Part shown: piece after piece, positions 43,738 through 53,300 of the stretch
Numbering within the stretch: position 1 is the stretch's first letter
Layout: every line of letters begins with the position of its first letter
Assembly (NCBI GenBank): GCA_965216885.1
Contig: OZ244208.1
Coordinates: 496,001 to 560,000, forward strand
Source: CAYNJG01 sp965216885
Lineage (GTDB): Bacteria; Planctomycetota; Planctomycetia; Pirellulales; Pirellulaceae
Reading direction: 5' to 3'
Length of the DNA stretch: 64,000 bases
Position numbers and translations under genes: made by a program
The notes under the pieces: model-generated
Seen by the model: only the letters and a program-made list of their open reading frames with translations
What the model was told of the DNA's origin: nothing
The model's database searches: none

Positions 43738-45519
43738 TTAGTACCATGGACCGCCGTGCTTCTTCAGCAGTGCGTCGGCGTGGGCTTCGTGACATTGGAC
43801 GTACGAACGTCGGATGAGCTTCTTGGCTTCCAGCTCACTCATAAATCCGTCGGAGAATCCGGGGACCTCGGCATCAATCGTTCCTCGAGCGGTGTGGACG
43901 AGGTGACGAATCAGGTCGGAGGGATCTTCATCACCTACGGCGAAACGGATGGTTGTCGGCGACATGCCGGCTGCGGCGAGGGCCGCTTCATCGAGTTCCG
44001 AGTGCGTCGTCAACGAGGGGCAACTGACGATCGTATTCGACTGTCCAAGGCTGATCATGTGGCCGAACGTCGGCGACAGGGAGTCGAAGAACTGTTGGAA
44101 TGCGGCGCGAGGTAGTTGGCCCATGTCGATGGTGAACAGTGGCGCGGGCAACTGAAGATACATGTAGCGTTCGCGAAATTCCGAATTCTCATTGTTTCCA
44201 ACGGCGTTACAGTGGACCGTAATTCCGGGATGAGAATTCAGGAAACGAGCCAACACCAGGGTGTTGATGCATTTCTGTAGCATGCGCACCGACAGACTCT
44301 TCATGCCCTGCATGACTTCGAACGCGGCATCTGCATTCAGGAACGCGCCTTTCACGTAGTAGACATTCCAGAACATCGTCTGGTCCCACGTGTAATCGCC
44401 AACGGACTGACCCTTGGGAATAAACATGTTCTCGTTGCGACCGATCACGCATCCCGCGATCGCTCCGCCTGAACCGCTGAGATCCTTGGTATAGCTGTGA
44501 ATGACATAGTCCGGACGCTCGGCAGGATCCTCGCGTTGAAGGGGTTGGCACAGGAACGGTGTTCCCACGGTCGCGTCCAGGATCACCGTCAGCCCTTCCG
44601 CATGGGCGCGTCGACAGATGGTGGGGACGTTGACCACGTAGCCGTGAGGATTGCAGGGTGATTCCAGGTAGACGTAGATCTTGCGACCTTCGGCGAGTCG
44701 ATCCTTGTGTTTGACTTTGGCCTTTTCGAGGCAGGCGGAGAAGTCGTCGGCAGAATAGCCGTCATACATTTCGACGGAGACGTCGAGGTTGCCGGGTTTG
44801 GCATACCAGTCATTGATGAGCTGATACGCACCGCCGTAGATGTTTCGAGTGGTGATGATGATGTCATCGCGTCCCAGCACGTGCGCCAGCGTGGAATCGA
44901 TGGCTGCCATGCCGCTATTGAAGTTCCATGCCAGGTACTCGCTGGCGTAGGGGCCGGCTTCGAGATCGACGATATGATTCGCGAGGCAAACGCTGGTTGG
45001 ATTCAGCAGCCGCGAATAGATCTCCAGCATCAATTCCTTGCCGCGAAACGCGTCGGCGATCCAGTCGGCACACGCGTAGATGTAAGTCGCCGTCCGCGTG
45101 ATCACGGGCGTGGCGGAGAATAGTGCGGTGACGTTGTCAAAGACCGGATAGGGGCCCTTCGAACATTTGGTGTCGCCGGAATAGCCCAGCGACTGGTAGC
45201 TCTTGCGAAAGGGGTGTTGCAGTGTGTCGAGGATCTTCGCGAGTTGAAAAGAGAGGAACTTCTGCGAATTGAATCGCCGAATGCGGTCGGTCTGGTCCAA
45301 TTTGTTCATCGATTCCAGCGTGAGTCGCCAGAGTTCTTCGACGTCCGACTGGCTCTCATACATGCGCGCCAGAATTCGCTTGAGCGCGACGCCGTACTCA
45401 TCCGTCGCGTCGATGCCAAAATGAACCAGTTGCTCGTCAACCAGTTCGTCGACGCTCTGTGCCTCGCTTGAATTGCGGCGAGGTGAGAGTTGTTTCATAG
45501 CCTCAATGTCAGCCGACAT
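43738..45519 (-). CDS. Cys/Met metabolism PLP-dependent enzyme with ~150-residue N-terminal extension
   Basis: A 593-residue enzyme of the cystathionine gamma-synthase/MetY fold. The PLP fold is visible from about 165 (YSRLLNPTSVCLANHIVDLE), with D315 in VILDATVGTPF and the Schiff-base lysine K345 in HSYTKDLSGSGGAIAG. The C-terminus has SLGQSNTIVSCPSLTTHSEL and TIRFAVGDEDPSDLI, as in the family. Usual members are about 400 residues; the extra 150 at the N-terminus are helical and match no domain I know. GGAGG 6 nt upstream fixes the ATG at 45519. The substrate is likely an O-acyl-homoserine or a sulfur amino acid. Confidence 0.87.
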   Translation of the reverse strand: MSADIEAMKQLSPRRNSSEAQSVDELVDEQLVHFGIDATDEYGVALKRILARMYESQSDVEELWRLTLESMNKLDQTDRIRRFNSQKFLSFQLAKILDTLQHPFRKSYQSLGYSGDTKCSKGPYPVFDNVTALFSATPVITRTATYIYACADWIADAFRGKELMLEIYSRLLNPTSVCLANHIVDLEAGPYASEYLAWNFNSGMAAIDSTLAHVLGRDDIIITTRNIYGGAYQLINDWYAKPGNLDVSVEMYDGYSADDFSACLEKAKVKHKDRLAEGRKIYVYLESPCNPHGYVVNVPTICRRAHAEGLTVILDATVGTPFLCQPLQREDPAERPDYVIHSYTKDLSGSGGAIAGCVIGRNENMFIPKGQSVGDYTWDQTMFWNVYYVKGAFLNADAAFEVMQGMKSLSVRMLQKCINTLVLARFLNSHPGITVHCNAVGNNENSEFRERYMYLQLPAPLFTIDMGQLPRAAFQQFFDSLSPTFGHMISLGQSNTIVSCPSLTTHSELDEAALAAAGMSPTTIRFAVGDEDPSDLIRHLVHTARGTIDAEVPGFSDGFMSELEAKKLIRRSYVQCHEAHADALLKKHGGPWY

Positions 45520-45635
45520 GAGTACCTCCGTGCCAGTTGGCGAATTCCAGTCCTGTTGCCGTCGAGTGTACTACATATGTTCAGGTTGCTGATACACTCG
45601 ATATTCGGTCGTTTCCTCAAACCGCTTGGAACTTC

Positions 45636-46682
45636 ATGACAGATCCCCCCTTGCAAGAAGCACTTATTGAGGCGGTAGCCGCTATCAAAGATGGTGATGA
45701 CGGGAAGCTGTCATCCATCCTCTCGGTGGCGTCTGATCGAAGCGCGCTGTTGACGGAGAGAATTGCTTTCCCCAATCCGACCGGCCATGCCTTTGGTCGA
45801 GCCACCACGCTGCTGCAGTTTGCCTCGTTTCGACGCTGGAAGGGCAACGCGGCGAACTTGTTGATCGACGCGGGGGCCGAAGTCGATCTGCATTCCGCGT
45901 GCGGTCTGGGCCTGGTCGATGTGATTCGGAAAAAGTTGGCGGTTGATAGTGAGATTGAATCAAAACTTTCTGCGACCGTTGATTCCTATGTCCCCATTCA
46001 ATACGCGATTGCCGCAGCACGAATTGATGCGCTGCGATGCCTTCTGGAGCATGGGGATGACGTGCATCGATCGATCAACAAGGTCGGTTGGTTCACGTGG
46101 GAAGATGAGGCGTTGCAGAAACATCGTCCGGATTGGCGTCCGATTCACATGTCGGCCATTTGGGGTTTTGATGCCGAGCATGTTCGAGTGGCTGAATGTC
46201 TTGTTGAGTATGGTGCGGATTTGAATGACGTGGCTCCGCTGGATGGTGCTCGACCGATTCATCTTGCTTCGATCTATAGCTGGTGTGACATGATTCGTTT
46301 CTACGTGGCCAACGGCGTGGATGTTGATAGTCGAACCGCAGACGTCAACGCGATGGACGTGGACGATGCCGGGCTGCCGGAACCGCACGGCGGATATGAC
46401 TGGACGCCGCTGATGGTCACGCTGGGCGAAGGTTTTTCAGAGAGTGCCGAACTGTTGCTGGAGTTGGGGGCAGACGTGACCGCCCGAAATTCGCTGGGCC
46501 GCACACCGCTACACATTGCTGCCGGCGGCTACTGGAAAGAACGCGAGGATATCTACGTCACGTTGGTAACAATGCTGCTGGACCGTGGTGCGGACGGGAT
46601 TGCTACGGATGATTCGGGTCGGCGTCCGGTAGACTACGCGCAGCAACGTGGACTTCAGAAGGTTGTGGCACTGTTGTCGTGA
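45636..46682 (+). CDS. Ankyrin-repeat protein
   Basis: A 348-residue soluble protein without signal peptide. At least five ankyrin units are seen, for example LLQFASFRRWKGNAANLLIDAGAEVD, IQYAIAAARIDALRCLLEHGDDV and TPLHIAAGGYWKEREDIYVTLVTMLLDRGAD. The ATG at 45636 is preferred to a TTG at 45537, since the family-like sequence starts after it. It is divergent from the PLP enzyme across 116 bp. It is presumably a protein-binding scaffold; partners are unknown. Confidence 0.87.
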   Translation: MTDPPLQEALIEAVAAIKDGDDGKLSSILSVASDRSALLTERIAFPNPTGHAFGRATTLLQFASFRRWKGNAANLLIDAGAEVDLHSACGLGLVDVIRKKLAVDSEIESKLSATVDSYVPIQYAIAAARIDALRCLLEHGDDVHRSINKVGWFTWEDEALQKHRPDWRPIHMSAIWGFDAEHVRVAECLVEYGADLNDVAPLDGARPIHLASIYSWCDMIRFYVANGVDVDSRTADVNAMDVDDAGLPEPHGGYDWTPLMVTLGEGFSESAELLLELGADVTARNSLGRTPLHIAAGGYWKEREDIYVTLVTMLLDRGADGIATDDSGRRPVDYAQQRGLQKVVALLS

Positions 46683-46704
46683 CGGCCAGGCCGTGAAACC
46701 GCGG

Positions 46705-48450
46705 CTACTCGATTTTGAGATTCGGCAACAATTTTTGTAGTCGCTGCCGGGCGGCCCCGGAGATTGCCGTACCATCAATGGCAAGGTATTGAAGCGACGC
46801 GAGTTGCGAGAGTGTTTCAATGGAGGCGTCACTGGCGTTCGTATTCGAAAGCCAGAGGACCCGCAGGTTGGGTACGTGTATCAGACGGGCGATTCCGTCG
46901 TCCGTGACGTCGGTATTCGACAGATCAAGCTCGTCGAGGTTCGGGCTGTTGGCGAGGAGTTCGACGATGCGGTCGCCGACTCGTGTACGGTCAAAGCTGA
47001 CCTGCTGCAGGGCGGTGCCCAGTCCAAGCTCGCTCAGTCCCCCTTCGGTCACGCTCGTGCCGGCGATGTCCAACCAATCGAGTGTTGATTGCGGTGGAAT
47101 CGTCTGTAGCCCCGCGTTGGTGACCTCCGTGCCGCCCAGGCAGAGCGACTTCAGCGAGTCCCGATCGACGATCGATCGGGTCAACTGATCATCCGTTACC
47201 GAAAGAAAGCGACGGTAGCCTTCGTCGAGTTGCGGCAACGCAGTTCCGGTAAATTCGTTCAATGAGTCCGTGCGGTCGCGTCCCTGGTAAATCTGTCGCA
47301 GGTAGGCAATGAACGCCTTGCGGTGCTTTGCGTTTTCGGCATCCATCAGGAAATGAGTCAGTCCCGCCGACTGGCTGTAGATGCGTCGGATTCGTTCGTC
47401 GCGTTGTAGCTGGCTGCGACTGAGTGTGACGAGTTCAGCCAGCGGCACGTAGAACTGCTCCTGGATGCGGCGATAGCGAGCGAACTGCATTCGGTTGGAC
47501 AGAATGCCGCCGACGGTTGTGATCGAATCGTGCGATTGCAGTGACTCCATGTAGAGAGCCACTCCCTCGATCGCCCAGAAGTTGCGCGAAAACATCAGGT
47601 TGGGTGCGACGGCGGACTGCACTTCCTGAAACAGTTGGTGGGTTGCTTCGTGGATTTGCGTGGATATCGACGAGTCCTCGCCGCCGAAGAAGTACGACGT
47701 GCGATCGCCGACATCGTAGAACCCCAGTGTCATTTCAATCTGTGGTTGGTCGTCGCGGAGGTACTCGTTGTATTCGGCTCGGTTGGCGAACAGGACGACG
47801 CGGTTCAGAGTTCGTTTGCGACTGCGCGGTTGAATGGTCCGTTGTCGTTCGATGGCAATCTTGAGTCGCGTTGGGCTGCTCCAGCATTCGAAGAAAATCT
47901 GCCCCCAGACCGCATAGAGCGTCTCCAGCCGTCGGGCGATTTCGAGGCCCGCCTCCTGATCCCGGGAAACCACCTGGTAGTGTTCGGATTCAATGCGATA
48001 GAACGATTTGCGTTTCCATTTCAGGCGCGGATGAGCGGATGTCGACAGCTTCGCAACCGGCTGGATCGAAGTCTGAGGACCGACGATTTTTGCCGCGGTT
48101 GGATCACCGAAGAAGCTGGCCTGATTGAGCGTCTGCCATGCGAATATCGCGTCTCCGTTCTCGCTGGCTTCCATCGCCAGTCTCGTGAGTCGTTTGGCGA
48201 AGAAACGCGTTAGCTTCTGATGTTCGGCATTGTCGCCGACGTCAAATTGCCTGTCTGGCAGAAAGTACGTCGTCTGCGCGTAGCCGCGGCGAAGGCAGGG
48301 AAGCGTTCGCCCCAGCTTTTCCTGGTAGGCGGCCTCCAGCTTCTCGCGGCGCGCGGCAATCGAGGTGCTCTGCCCGAGCGGCTCGGTTGCATTGGCGGTT
48401 GCGATGGCCGCTGCCGTTAGTGCCAAGATGAGAAATACAAGTGATCGCAT
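46705..48450 (-). CDS. DUF1570-type putative metallopeptidase with C-terminal leucine-rich repeats
   Basis: A 581-residue protein with a signal peptide (MRSLVFLILALTAAAIATANA). The middle part (about 130-360) resembles DUF1570 and contains an HExxH metal site, IHEATHQLF, so a zinc protease fold is plausible. The final ~140 residues carry about six leucine-rich repeats of the planctomycete type (LDELDLSNTDVTDDGIARLIHVPNLRVLWLSNT). Catalytic domain plus LRR suggests a secreted enzyme with a binding platform. The ATG at 48450 is used; the frame extends to 48489 without a signal peptide start there. Confidence 0.8.
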   Translation of the reverse strand: MRSLVFLILALTAAAIATANATEPLGQSTSIAARREKLEAAYQEKLGRTLPCLRRGYAQTTYFLPDRQFDVGDNAEHQKLTRFFAKRLTRLAMEASENGDAIFAWQTLNQASFFGDPTAAKIVGPQTSIQPVAKLSTSAHPRLKWKRKSFYRIESEHYQVVSRDQEAGLEIARRLETLYAVWGQIFFECWSSPTRLKIAIERQRTIQPRSRKRTLNRVVLFANRAEYNEYLRDDQPQIEMTLGFYDVGDRTSYFFGGEDSSISTQIHEATHQLFQEVQSAVAPNLMFSRNFWAIEGVALYMESLQSHDSITTVGGILSNRMQFARYRRIQEQFYVPLAELVTLSRSQLQRDERIRRIYSQSAGLTHFLMDAENAKHRKAFIAYLRQIYQGRDRTDSLNEFTGTALPQLDEGYRRFLSVTDDQLTRSIVDRDSLKSLCLGGTEVTNAGLQTIPPQSTLDWLDIAGTSVTEGGLSELGLGTALQQVSFDRTRVGDRIVELLANSPNLDELDLSNTDVTDDGIARLIHVPNLRVLWLSNTNASDASIETLSQLASLQYLAIDGTAISGAARQRLQKLLPNLKIE

Positions 48451-48495
48451 ACGTTCGATTGTACTCTCGAATCCCGCCCGGTCGCACACGGCGCG

Positions 48496-49572
48496 TCAGG
48501 CGGCCGAGGTTCTGCGGGCTGCGACGTCTTCGTACACGGCGAATAGCTGCCGGCACATCGTGTCAGATCGGAAATTCGTTACAGTCCGATCTCGGGCTTC
48601 CTTCGCCAGTTGGGCGGCCAACGGTGCGTCGTTGATGATCACGTTTGCCTTCCGTGCGAACTCGGCAGGGTCCTTCGTTGGCACCAGGAACCCGGACTTC
48701 CCGTCTTCGACCATGGCACGCGACTCGGGACATTCGGCCGCAATGACCGGAACGCCGGAGGCCATCGCTTCCAAAAGCAGACTGCAATCGCCCGTGCCGG
48801 GATGCCACACACCTACGAGTTGGGAAAGCCAGCGATGCAGTGGTTCGTTCCCGATTTTACAAAAGTGAACGGAATCGCCCGCTGACATCAGCGCGCGGAA
48901 CGCATCCAGTTCCTCGAGACCCGCGTTGTCGCCCAGCACCACGAGGTGCAGTTCCGATCGTATGACGCTCCATAGATCGAATCCCCACATGGCGTCCGTG
49001 ACGCGGTTGCCCGGCCCGAGATCGCTTACCACACCGAAGAATTTTGTCGCGGCGGGGAGGTTCAGTTCCGATTGCAGGCTGCGCACGCTGGGCGGAGTTT
49101 CAACACAGGCGGTACCCTTCTGCACGACGGAGATTCGCTGGTGTGGAACCCGTCGCCGACGTAGTCGATCGGCCACTTCTTCGGTGGAGGCAACGAACCG
49201 AAATTGCGAGTTCCGAAGTGTGCGATCCGAAAGGCCATCACCAGTTGCGGTGGAAACAACAATCGGCGAGTTGACCGAGAGACGGTTGGCCAGCGGCAGC
49301 AGGTTGTCGACATGGCCACCCCAGCAATGCACGACGTCCGGTCGCTGCTTGCGAAGGCAGGCAGCAAGGCGTGGTACCAGTGTCACGTCGTATCGTCCGC
49401 TCCGTCCGCAAAATTGCACGTCAGGGAGATGTGATCGCAACACGGTTCTGTTTGTCGAATTGCGGTCGAGGCTGAGCACGACGGCGCCCGGTTGTTCGGC
49501 AAGGACGTATCGCACCTGGCGGATTTCACCGATCGACAGCGAGGCAGGCAATACGTGTAGAACGCGGACCAT
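48496..49572 (-). CDS. GT4-type glycosyltransferase
   Basis: A 358-residue GT-B enzyme. The N-terminal half has VRVLHVLPASLSIGEIRQVRYVL and PDVVHCWGGHVDNLLPLA; the C-terminal donor site is SLLLEAMASGVPVIAAECPES followed by VEDGKSGFLV, the E-x7-E-like GT4 motif. The donor and acceptor are not predictable; lipid or surface polysaccharide synthesis is typical. It starts 21 bp upstream of hpt's stop on the same strand, so both may be co-transcribed. Confidence 0.85.
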   Translation of the reverse strand: MVRVLHVLPASLSIGEIRQVRYVLAEQPGAVVLSLDRNSTNRTVLRSHLPDVQFCGRSGRYDVTLVPRLAACLRKQRPDVVHCWGGHVDNLLPLANRLSVNSPIVVSTATGDGLSDRTLRNSQFRFVASTEEVADRLRRRRVPHQRISVVQKGTACVETPPSVRSLQSELNLPAATKFFGVVSDLGPGNRVTDAMWGFDLWSVIRSELHLVVLGDNAGLEELDAFRALMSAGDSVHFCKIGNEPLHRWLSQLVGVWHPGTGDCSLLLEAMASGVPVIAAECPESRAMVEDGKSGFLVPTKDPAEFARKANVIINDAPLAAQLAKEARDRTVTNFRSDTMCRQLFAVYEDVAARRTSAA

Positions 49573-49592
49573 CCGTGGTCTCCGTGAGCGGT

Positions 49593-50126
49593 TCAGGATC
49601 GCGGGGGTGCACTGATTTCCTTTTCCTCCAGCACGGCGAGGAAAGGGAGATTGCGATATTCATCCCGATAGTCGAGTCCGTAGCCGACGACAAATTCGTC
49701 CGGTATATCGAAGGCCACGTAGTCCGGTCGGTAGTCGACTTGTTGGCAGTCTTTCTTCAGAAGAAGCACGCCCGTCCTGACGGACTTCGGTCCAAGCTCC
49801 TGCATTTTCTCCAGCAGTTTGACCATCGTCTTGCCGGTATCGAAAATGTCGTCAACGACCAACACGTCGTGGTCTGCAATGTCGAGCATGAGATCGCTGT
49901 TGATGACCAGGTCGCCCGAGGTTGTGGAATCGCGGTAGCTGCTGGCCTGCACCACGCCCACGCGCAAAGGCATTTCCAGCAATCGAATCATGTCCGCCAA
50001 CAGGACAATGCAACCGGTCATGACACCAACAATGGTTAACGGACGCTTGTCGTAGGCGGCGTTGATTTCGTCGGCAAGTCGGCGCACGCCGGCAAGAAGT
50101 TCGTCTTCAGACAGGATCGTTTTCAT
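49593..50126 (-). CDS. hpt: Hypoxanthine phosphoribosyltransferase
   Basis: A 177-residue purine salvage enzyme. The PRPP-binding loop VLVVDDIFDTGKTM is intact, as are the substrate loop region (SSYRDSTTSGDLVINSD) and the C-terminal purine-contacting VAFDIPDEFVVGYGLDY. It converts hypoxanthine or guanine with PRPP to IMP or GMP. The length is normal. The ATG at 50126 is preferred; a GTG at 50135 would add three residues. It is followed closely by the glycosyltransferase gene. Confidence 0.94.
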   Translation of the reverse strand: MKTILSEDELLAGVRRLADEINAAYDKRPLTIVGVMTGCIVLLADMIRLLEMPLRVGVVQASSYRDSTTSGDLVINSDLMLDIADHDVLVVDDIFDTGKTMVKLLEKMQELGPKSVRTGVLLLKKDCQQVDYRPDYVAFDIPDEFVVGYGLDYRDEYRNLPFLAVLEEKEISAPPRS

Positions 50127-50244
50127 CGCTCGCACACCAGGGGTTCCGCATTCAGACCCGCATTGTCGCGATCACACCAAATCCGTAAAGGTCGCCTGAG
50201 TCCTGTTCTGGTCGCTGGTGGCTGGAATCCGTCGCAGGGATCGG

Positions 50245-51372
50245 CTAATCGGAGCCACTTTGCGAGGTGCTGACATTGGCGGGGTTGCGGCGCGGCGGCG
50301 GCGAAGAGTCACTTCTCTGTCGGGTGTTTTGCAGATGTCGCCAGATGGCAGACGACAACGAGGGCTCCTGAGCGAGACGATAGGGCGAATCTTCGGGTAA
50401 TTCGCGAATCAGCCTCCGATGGGCTTCTGGCATCGAGTGGTACGGCAACGACGGAAAAAGATGATGCAAGGCGTGAAATCTTGTGCCAACCGGCCCCCAG
50501 ATCTCGCTGATCAGCGGCAGTTGCGGGTAGTTGACCGAATCAAGTAGCTGCTGGACGAACGTCATTTCGCCGCCGTCATTGTGCCAGCGGTGCGAACCCA
50601 GCGTGCGAATGGAATTCAGCATGACGATGCACACGGACATCAGATACACATGCACGAGGAGCGGAACCATGGAGCGGTTCAGCAGGTAGGCACCCACGAC
50701 AATCGAAATGCAAAAGACAAAACAGCAAGCTTCCTGGAGATAGATGACACGTAGCGTTTTTTCAGGTGGCAGCGGCCGGATATAGGTTGGATCCATCACC
50801 ATCGAGGAGGCGCGCTGATGAACGAATTTTCGGAAACCGGGAATCAGCCATGCCAGTGGCGTCAGCACGACGAAGCGGACAATCGCCAGGATCGGAATCA
50901 CGAAACTCCATGACAGGTAGAAGAAGGAGTACCACATCGGGCGGTTCGCCAGAGCGAGGTATTCGCCGTCGGAGTCGGTTCCGAAGTGGTGGCGGCGATG
51001 ATGGTCGATATGGGTGTAGTAAATGAAGGAGGGAATCAGAAACGGAATTCCGCACAACACGTTCCACACGAATCGGAAAGCGCGCAGTCTGCCGGTCGTA
51101 CGTTGATGCACCACTTCGTGGATGAACATTGCCGAGCGGTAAAACAGCAGGCACGAGATGACAAAAAAGAAGGCCTGCGAGACTGTCCACTGCATTCCCT
51201 GATGCGGCACCAGAAGCGAACCGCCGCGGACCTGCTGAAAGCAATACAGTCCGACGGAATAAGAAAGCAGGAAATCGGCCCAATAGATGAACGGGCTGGG
51301 CGAAAACAGATCCGAGATAATGGCTCGGGCGGAGGAAACCGAAATTTCATTTCGGGGCGAGTTGTCTAACAT
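50245..51372 (-). CDS. Membrane fatty acid desaturase
   Basis: A 375-residue di-iron membrane desaturase. The three His boxes are H85-EVV-H89, H121-IDHHRRH-H129 and LHH in FHALHHLFPSLPYH. Four or more membrane segments surround them. It inserts double bonds in acyl chains of membrane lipids; regiospecificity cannot be judged. The start at 51372 gives a normal length. It is divergent from the glycerate kinase gene across about 205 bp. Confidence 0.9.
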   Translation of the reverse strand: MLDNSPRNEISVSSARAIISDLFSPSPFIYWADFLLSYSVGLYCFQQVRGGSLLVPHQGMQWTVSQAFFFVISCLLFYRSAMFIHEVVHQRTTGRLRAFRFVWNVLCGIPFLIPSFIYYTHIDHHRRHHFGTDSDGEYLALANRPMWYSFFYLSWSFVIPILAIVRFVVLTPLAWLIPGFRKFVHQRASSMVMDPTYIRPLPPEKTLRVIYLQEACCFVFCISIVVGAYLLNRSMVPLLVHVYLMSVCIVMLNSIRTLGSHRWHNDGGEMTFVQQLLDSVNYPQLPLISEIWGPVGTRFHALHHLFPSLPYHSMPEAHRRLIRELPEDSPYRLAQEPSLSSAIWRHLQNTRQRSDSSPPPRRNPANVSTSQSGSD

Positions 51373-51577
51373 CTGTCCAGGTTGGCCGAAGACTTACAAG
51401 ACTAAGTTTCATATGTACACATAACCTCCTTGTGGTGGGCGGACTACGAGCAGCCCCGCCGATTTGTGTAAGATCACGTTTTGCGATTCGGCGTTCAATA
51501 GTTTTAGGGAATTTCCGGACTACTTTTTGCGTTACGCTAACGCGAAATCAAATTTGCTTAACACAGATCAGGAAATT

Positions 51578-52906
51578 ATGTCTCTTCGCGATACCGCCAT
51601 GCAGATTTGGACGGCTGGGCTTGATGCCGTGCGGGCCGAGCGTCTGATTGACGACAACGTGCGTGTCGGCGAGAAGCTGACGATCTGTGGGCGCGATTAT
51701 CCGATTGATAGTGGCAAACTCTGTGTTGTGGGCGCGGGCAAGGCGTCCGGTTACCTGGCAATGCAGCTCGAGCGGCAATTGGCGGATAGAGCTCCGCGCT
51801 TGAAGCTTTCTGGGTTGGTGAACGTTCCCGAGAACTGCGTGCAGCCCACGAATCACATCAGGCTGCACGGTGCTCGACCCGCTGGCGTCAATGAGCCAAC
51901 CAAAGCCGGGGTTGAGGGGACGCAGCAGATTCTGGAGATGGTCGCCAGTCTCGCCCCTGAGGATCTTTGCATCTGTTTGCTGACCGGAGGCGGGTCCGCC
52001 CTACTGCCTGCCACCCAGGAAGGATTGCTGCTGGAGGACAAGCTGGCCGTTATTCGTCTGATGAGTTCGCGCGGTGCAACGATTCAGGATTTGAATCGGG
52101 TTCGCATTGCGTTGAGTCGGGTGAAGGGCGGCGGGCTCGCTCGAGCTTGCCGTGCCGGGCGACTGGTTTCGCTCATTATTTCCGACGTGATTGGCGATCC
52201 GATCGATCTGATTGCCTCGGGGCCAACCGTGCTTCGTGATGCGAAGTCCGACTCACCAGAGGAGACACCTGAGACAATCCTGCGTCGCTTCGCGGAGGAA
52301 TCGGAATTGGATGCTCGTGTGTGGAATTGTCTGAAACGGTCTGCGGGCCAACCGATCGGGGAGCATCTACCGAACGTCGAAAATCATTTGCTGGCCAACA
52401 ACGCGACGGCCGTGTCGGCGGCAGCGAGTGCGGCCCGCGAGCTGGGGCTGCATCCGGAGGTGATTGATGCTGAATCGCCGGAAACGACGGCGGAGGAAGT
52501 CGCCGCGGAGCTTGTCGAGAAGTTGTCGACCGCGTCATCGGGCACATGCCTGATTTGGGGCGGCGAACCCGTCGTACGTCTGGTTGCTGCGGAGTCGCGT
52601 GGCAAAGGCGGCCGCAATCAGCAGTTGGCGTTGGCTGCATTACAAAGTTGGGATCGATTGCCAACGAGCAAGCTACAGTATTGCATCGTATCCGGGGGAA
52701 CCGATGGCGAAGATGGACCGACGGATGCAGCCGGTGCTGTGGTGGATCAAACCATCGTGGACGCGGTCGGCGACCAACAATTGGATGTTGGTGCATTCCT
52801 CAAGAAGAACGATGCGTATCCTTTCTTTGAATCGGTGGGCGGTCTTGTGAAGACGGGGCCGACACACACCAACGTCTGTGATCTGCGTATCGCAATTGCG
52901 GATTGA
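51578..52906 (+). CDS. Glycerate 2-kinase, MOFRL (GckA) family
   Basis: A 442-residue kinase of the DUF4147/MOFRL family. The N-terminal domain has VVGAGKASGYLAMQLE and the nucleotide loop LTGGGSALL; the middle has RVRIALSRVKGGGLARACRAG and IISDVIGDPIDLIASGPT. The C-terminal MOFRL domain has GTDGEDGPTDAAGAVVD. It phosphorylates D-glycerate to 2-phosphoglycerate, closing a route from glycolate and glyoxylate, so it may work with glcDEF at 2838-6946. AGGAAATT before the ATG at 51578 decides the start over the open frame from 51464. Confidence 0.92.
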   Translation: MSLRDTAMQIWTAGLDAVRAERLIDDNVRVGEKLTICGRDYPIDSGKLCVVGAGKASGYLAMQLERQLADRAPRLKLSGLVNVPENCVQPTNHIRLHGARPAGVNEPTKAGVEGTQQILEMVASLAPEDLCICLLTGGGSALLPATQEGLLLEDKLAVIRLMSSRGATIQDLNRVRIALSRVKGGGLARACRAGRLVSLIISDVIGDPIDLIASGPTVLRDAKSDSPEETPETILRRFAEESELDARVWNCLKRSAGQPIGEHLPNVENHLLANNATAVSAAASAARELGLHPEVIDAESPETTAEEVAAELVEKLSTASSGTCLIWGGEPVVRLVAAESRGKGGRNQQLALAALQSWDRLPTSKLQYCIVSGGTDGEDGPTDAAGAVVDQTIVDAVGDQQLDVGAFLKKNDAYPFFESVGGLVKTGPTHTNVCDLRIAIAD

Positions 52907-52931
52907 ATGAAGCTACCTCACGGCGCTGTCC

Positions 52932-53300
52932 ATGTCTGAACCCGGCGATATCATTGCTCGTTGCATTTACGTCGCGCTGGTGTTGGGCATCCCCTTGTTG
53001 GGCTACTGGTTCATGGCGGCCGATATCCGGGCGTTTCTGCGAGCGATGAGAGGAGCTCTGATCGTGGTTCGCAACCATCTCAGCGAAATGCCAGCTTGGG
53101 CACGTCAATTCACGCCGGGGTGCATCCGTTCCCTGGGGCTGGAGTTGCCCTGTGATGAGGAAGATATCAAAAAGGCGTACCGCAACCTCGCCGAGACCAT
53201 GCATCCGGATCGCGGTGGCGATCGACAGCAGTTCATGATCCTGCAGCGTCAATTTGAAGAAGCGCTGCGTTTCGTTCGCGACCTGGAAGAAGCTGATTAG
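52932..53300 (+). CDS. Membrane-anchored J-domain protein
   Basis: A 122-residue protein. One transmembrane helix (about 9-29) is followed by a short linker and a C-terminal J domain (about 68-118) with the H91-P92-D93 motif in ETMHPDRGGD and helix II KKAYRNLA. It should recruit a DnaK-type Hsp70 to the membrane, in the style of small DjlA/TIM14-like co-chaperones. It lies 25 bp after the glycerate kinase and shares its strand. Confidence 0.88.
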   Translation: MSEPGDIIARCIYVALVLGIPLLGYWFMAADIRAFLRAMRGALIVVRNHLSEMPAWARQFTPGCIRSLGLELPCDEEDIKKAYRNLAETMHPDRGGDRQQFMILQRQFEEALRFVRDLEEAD

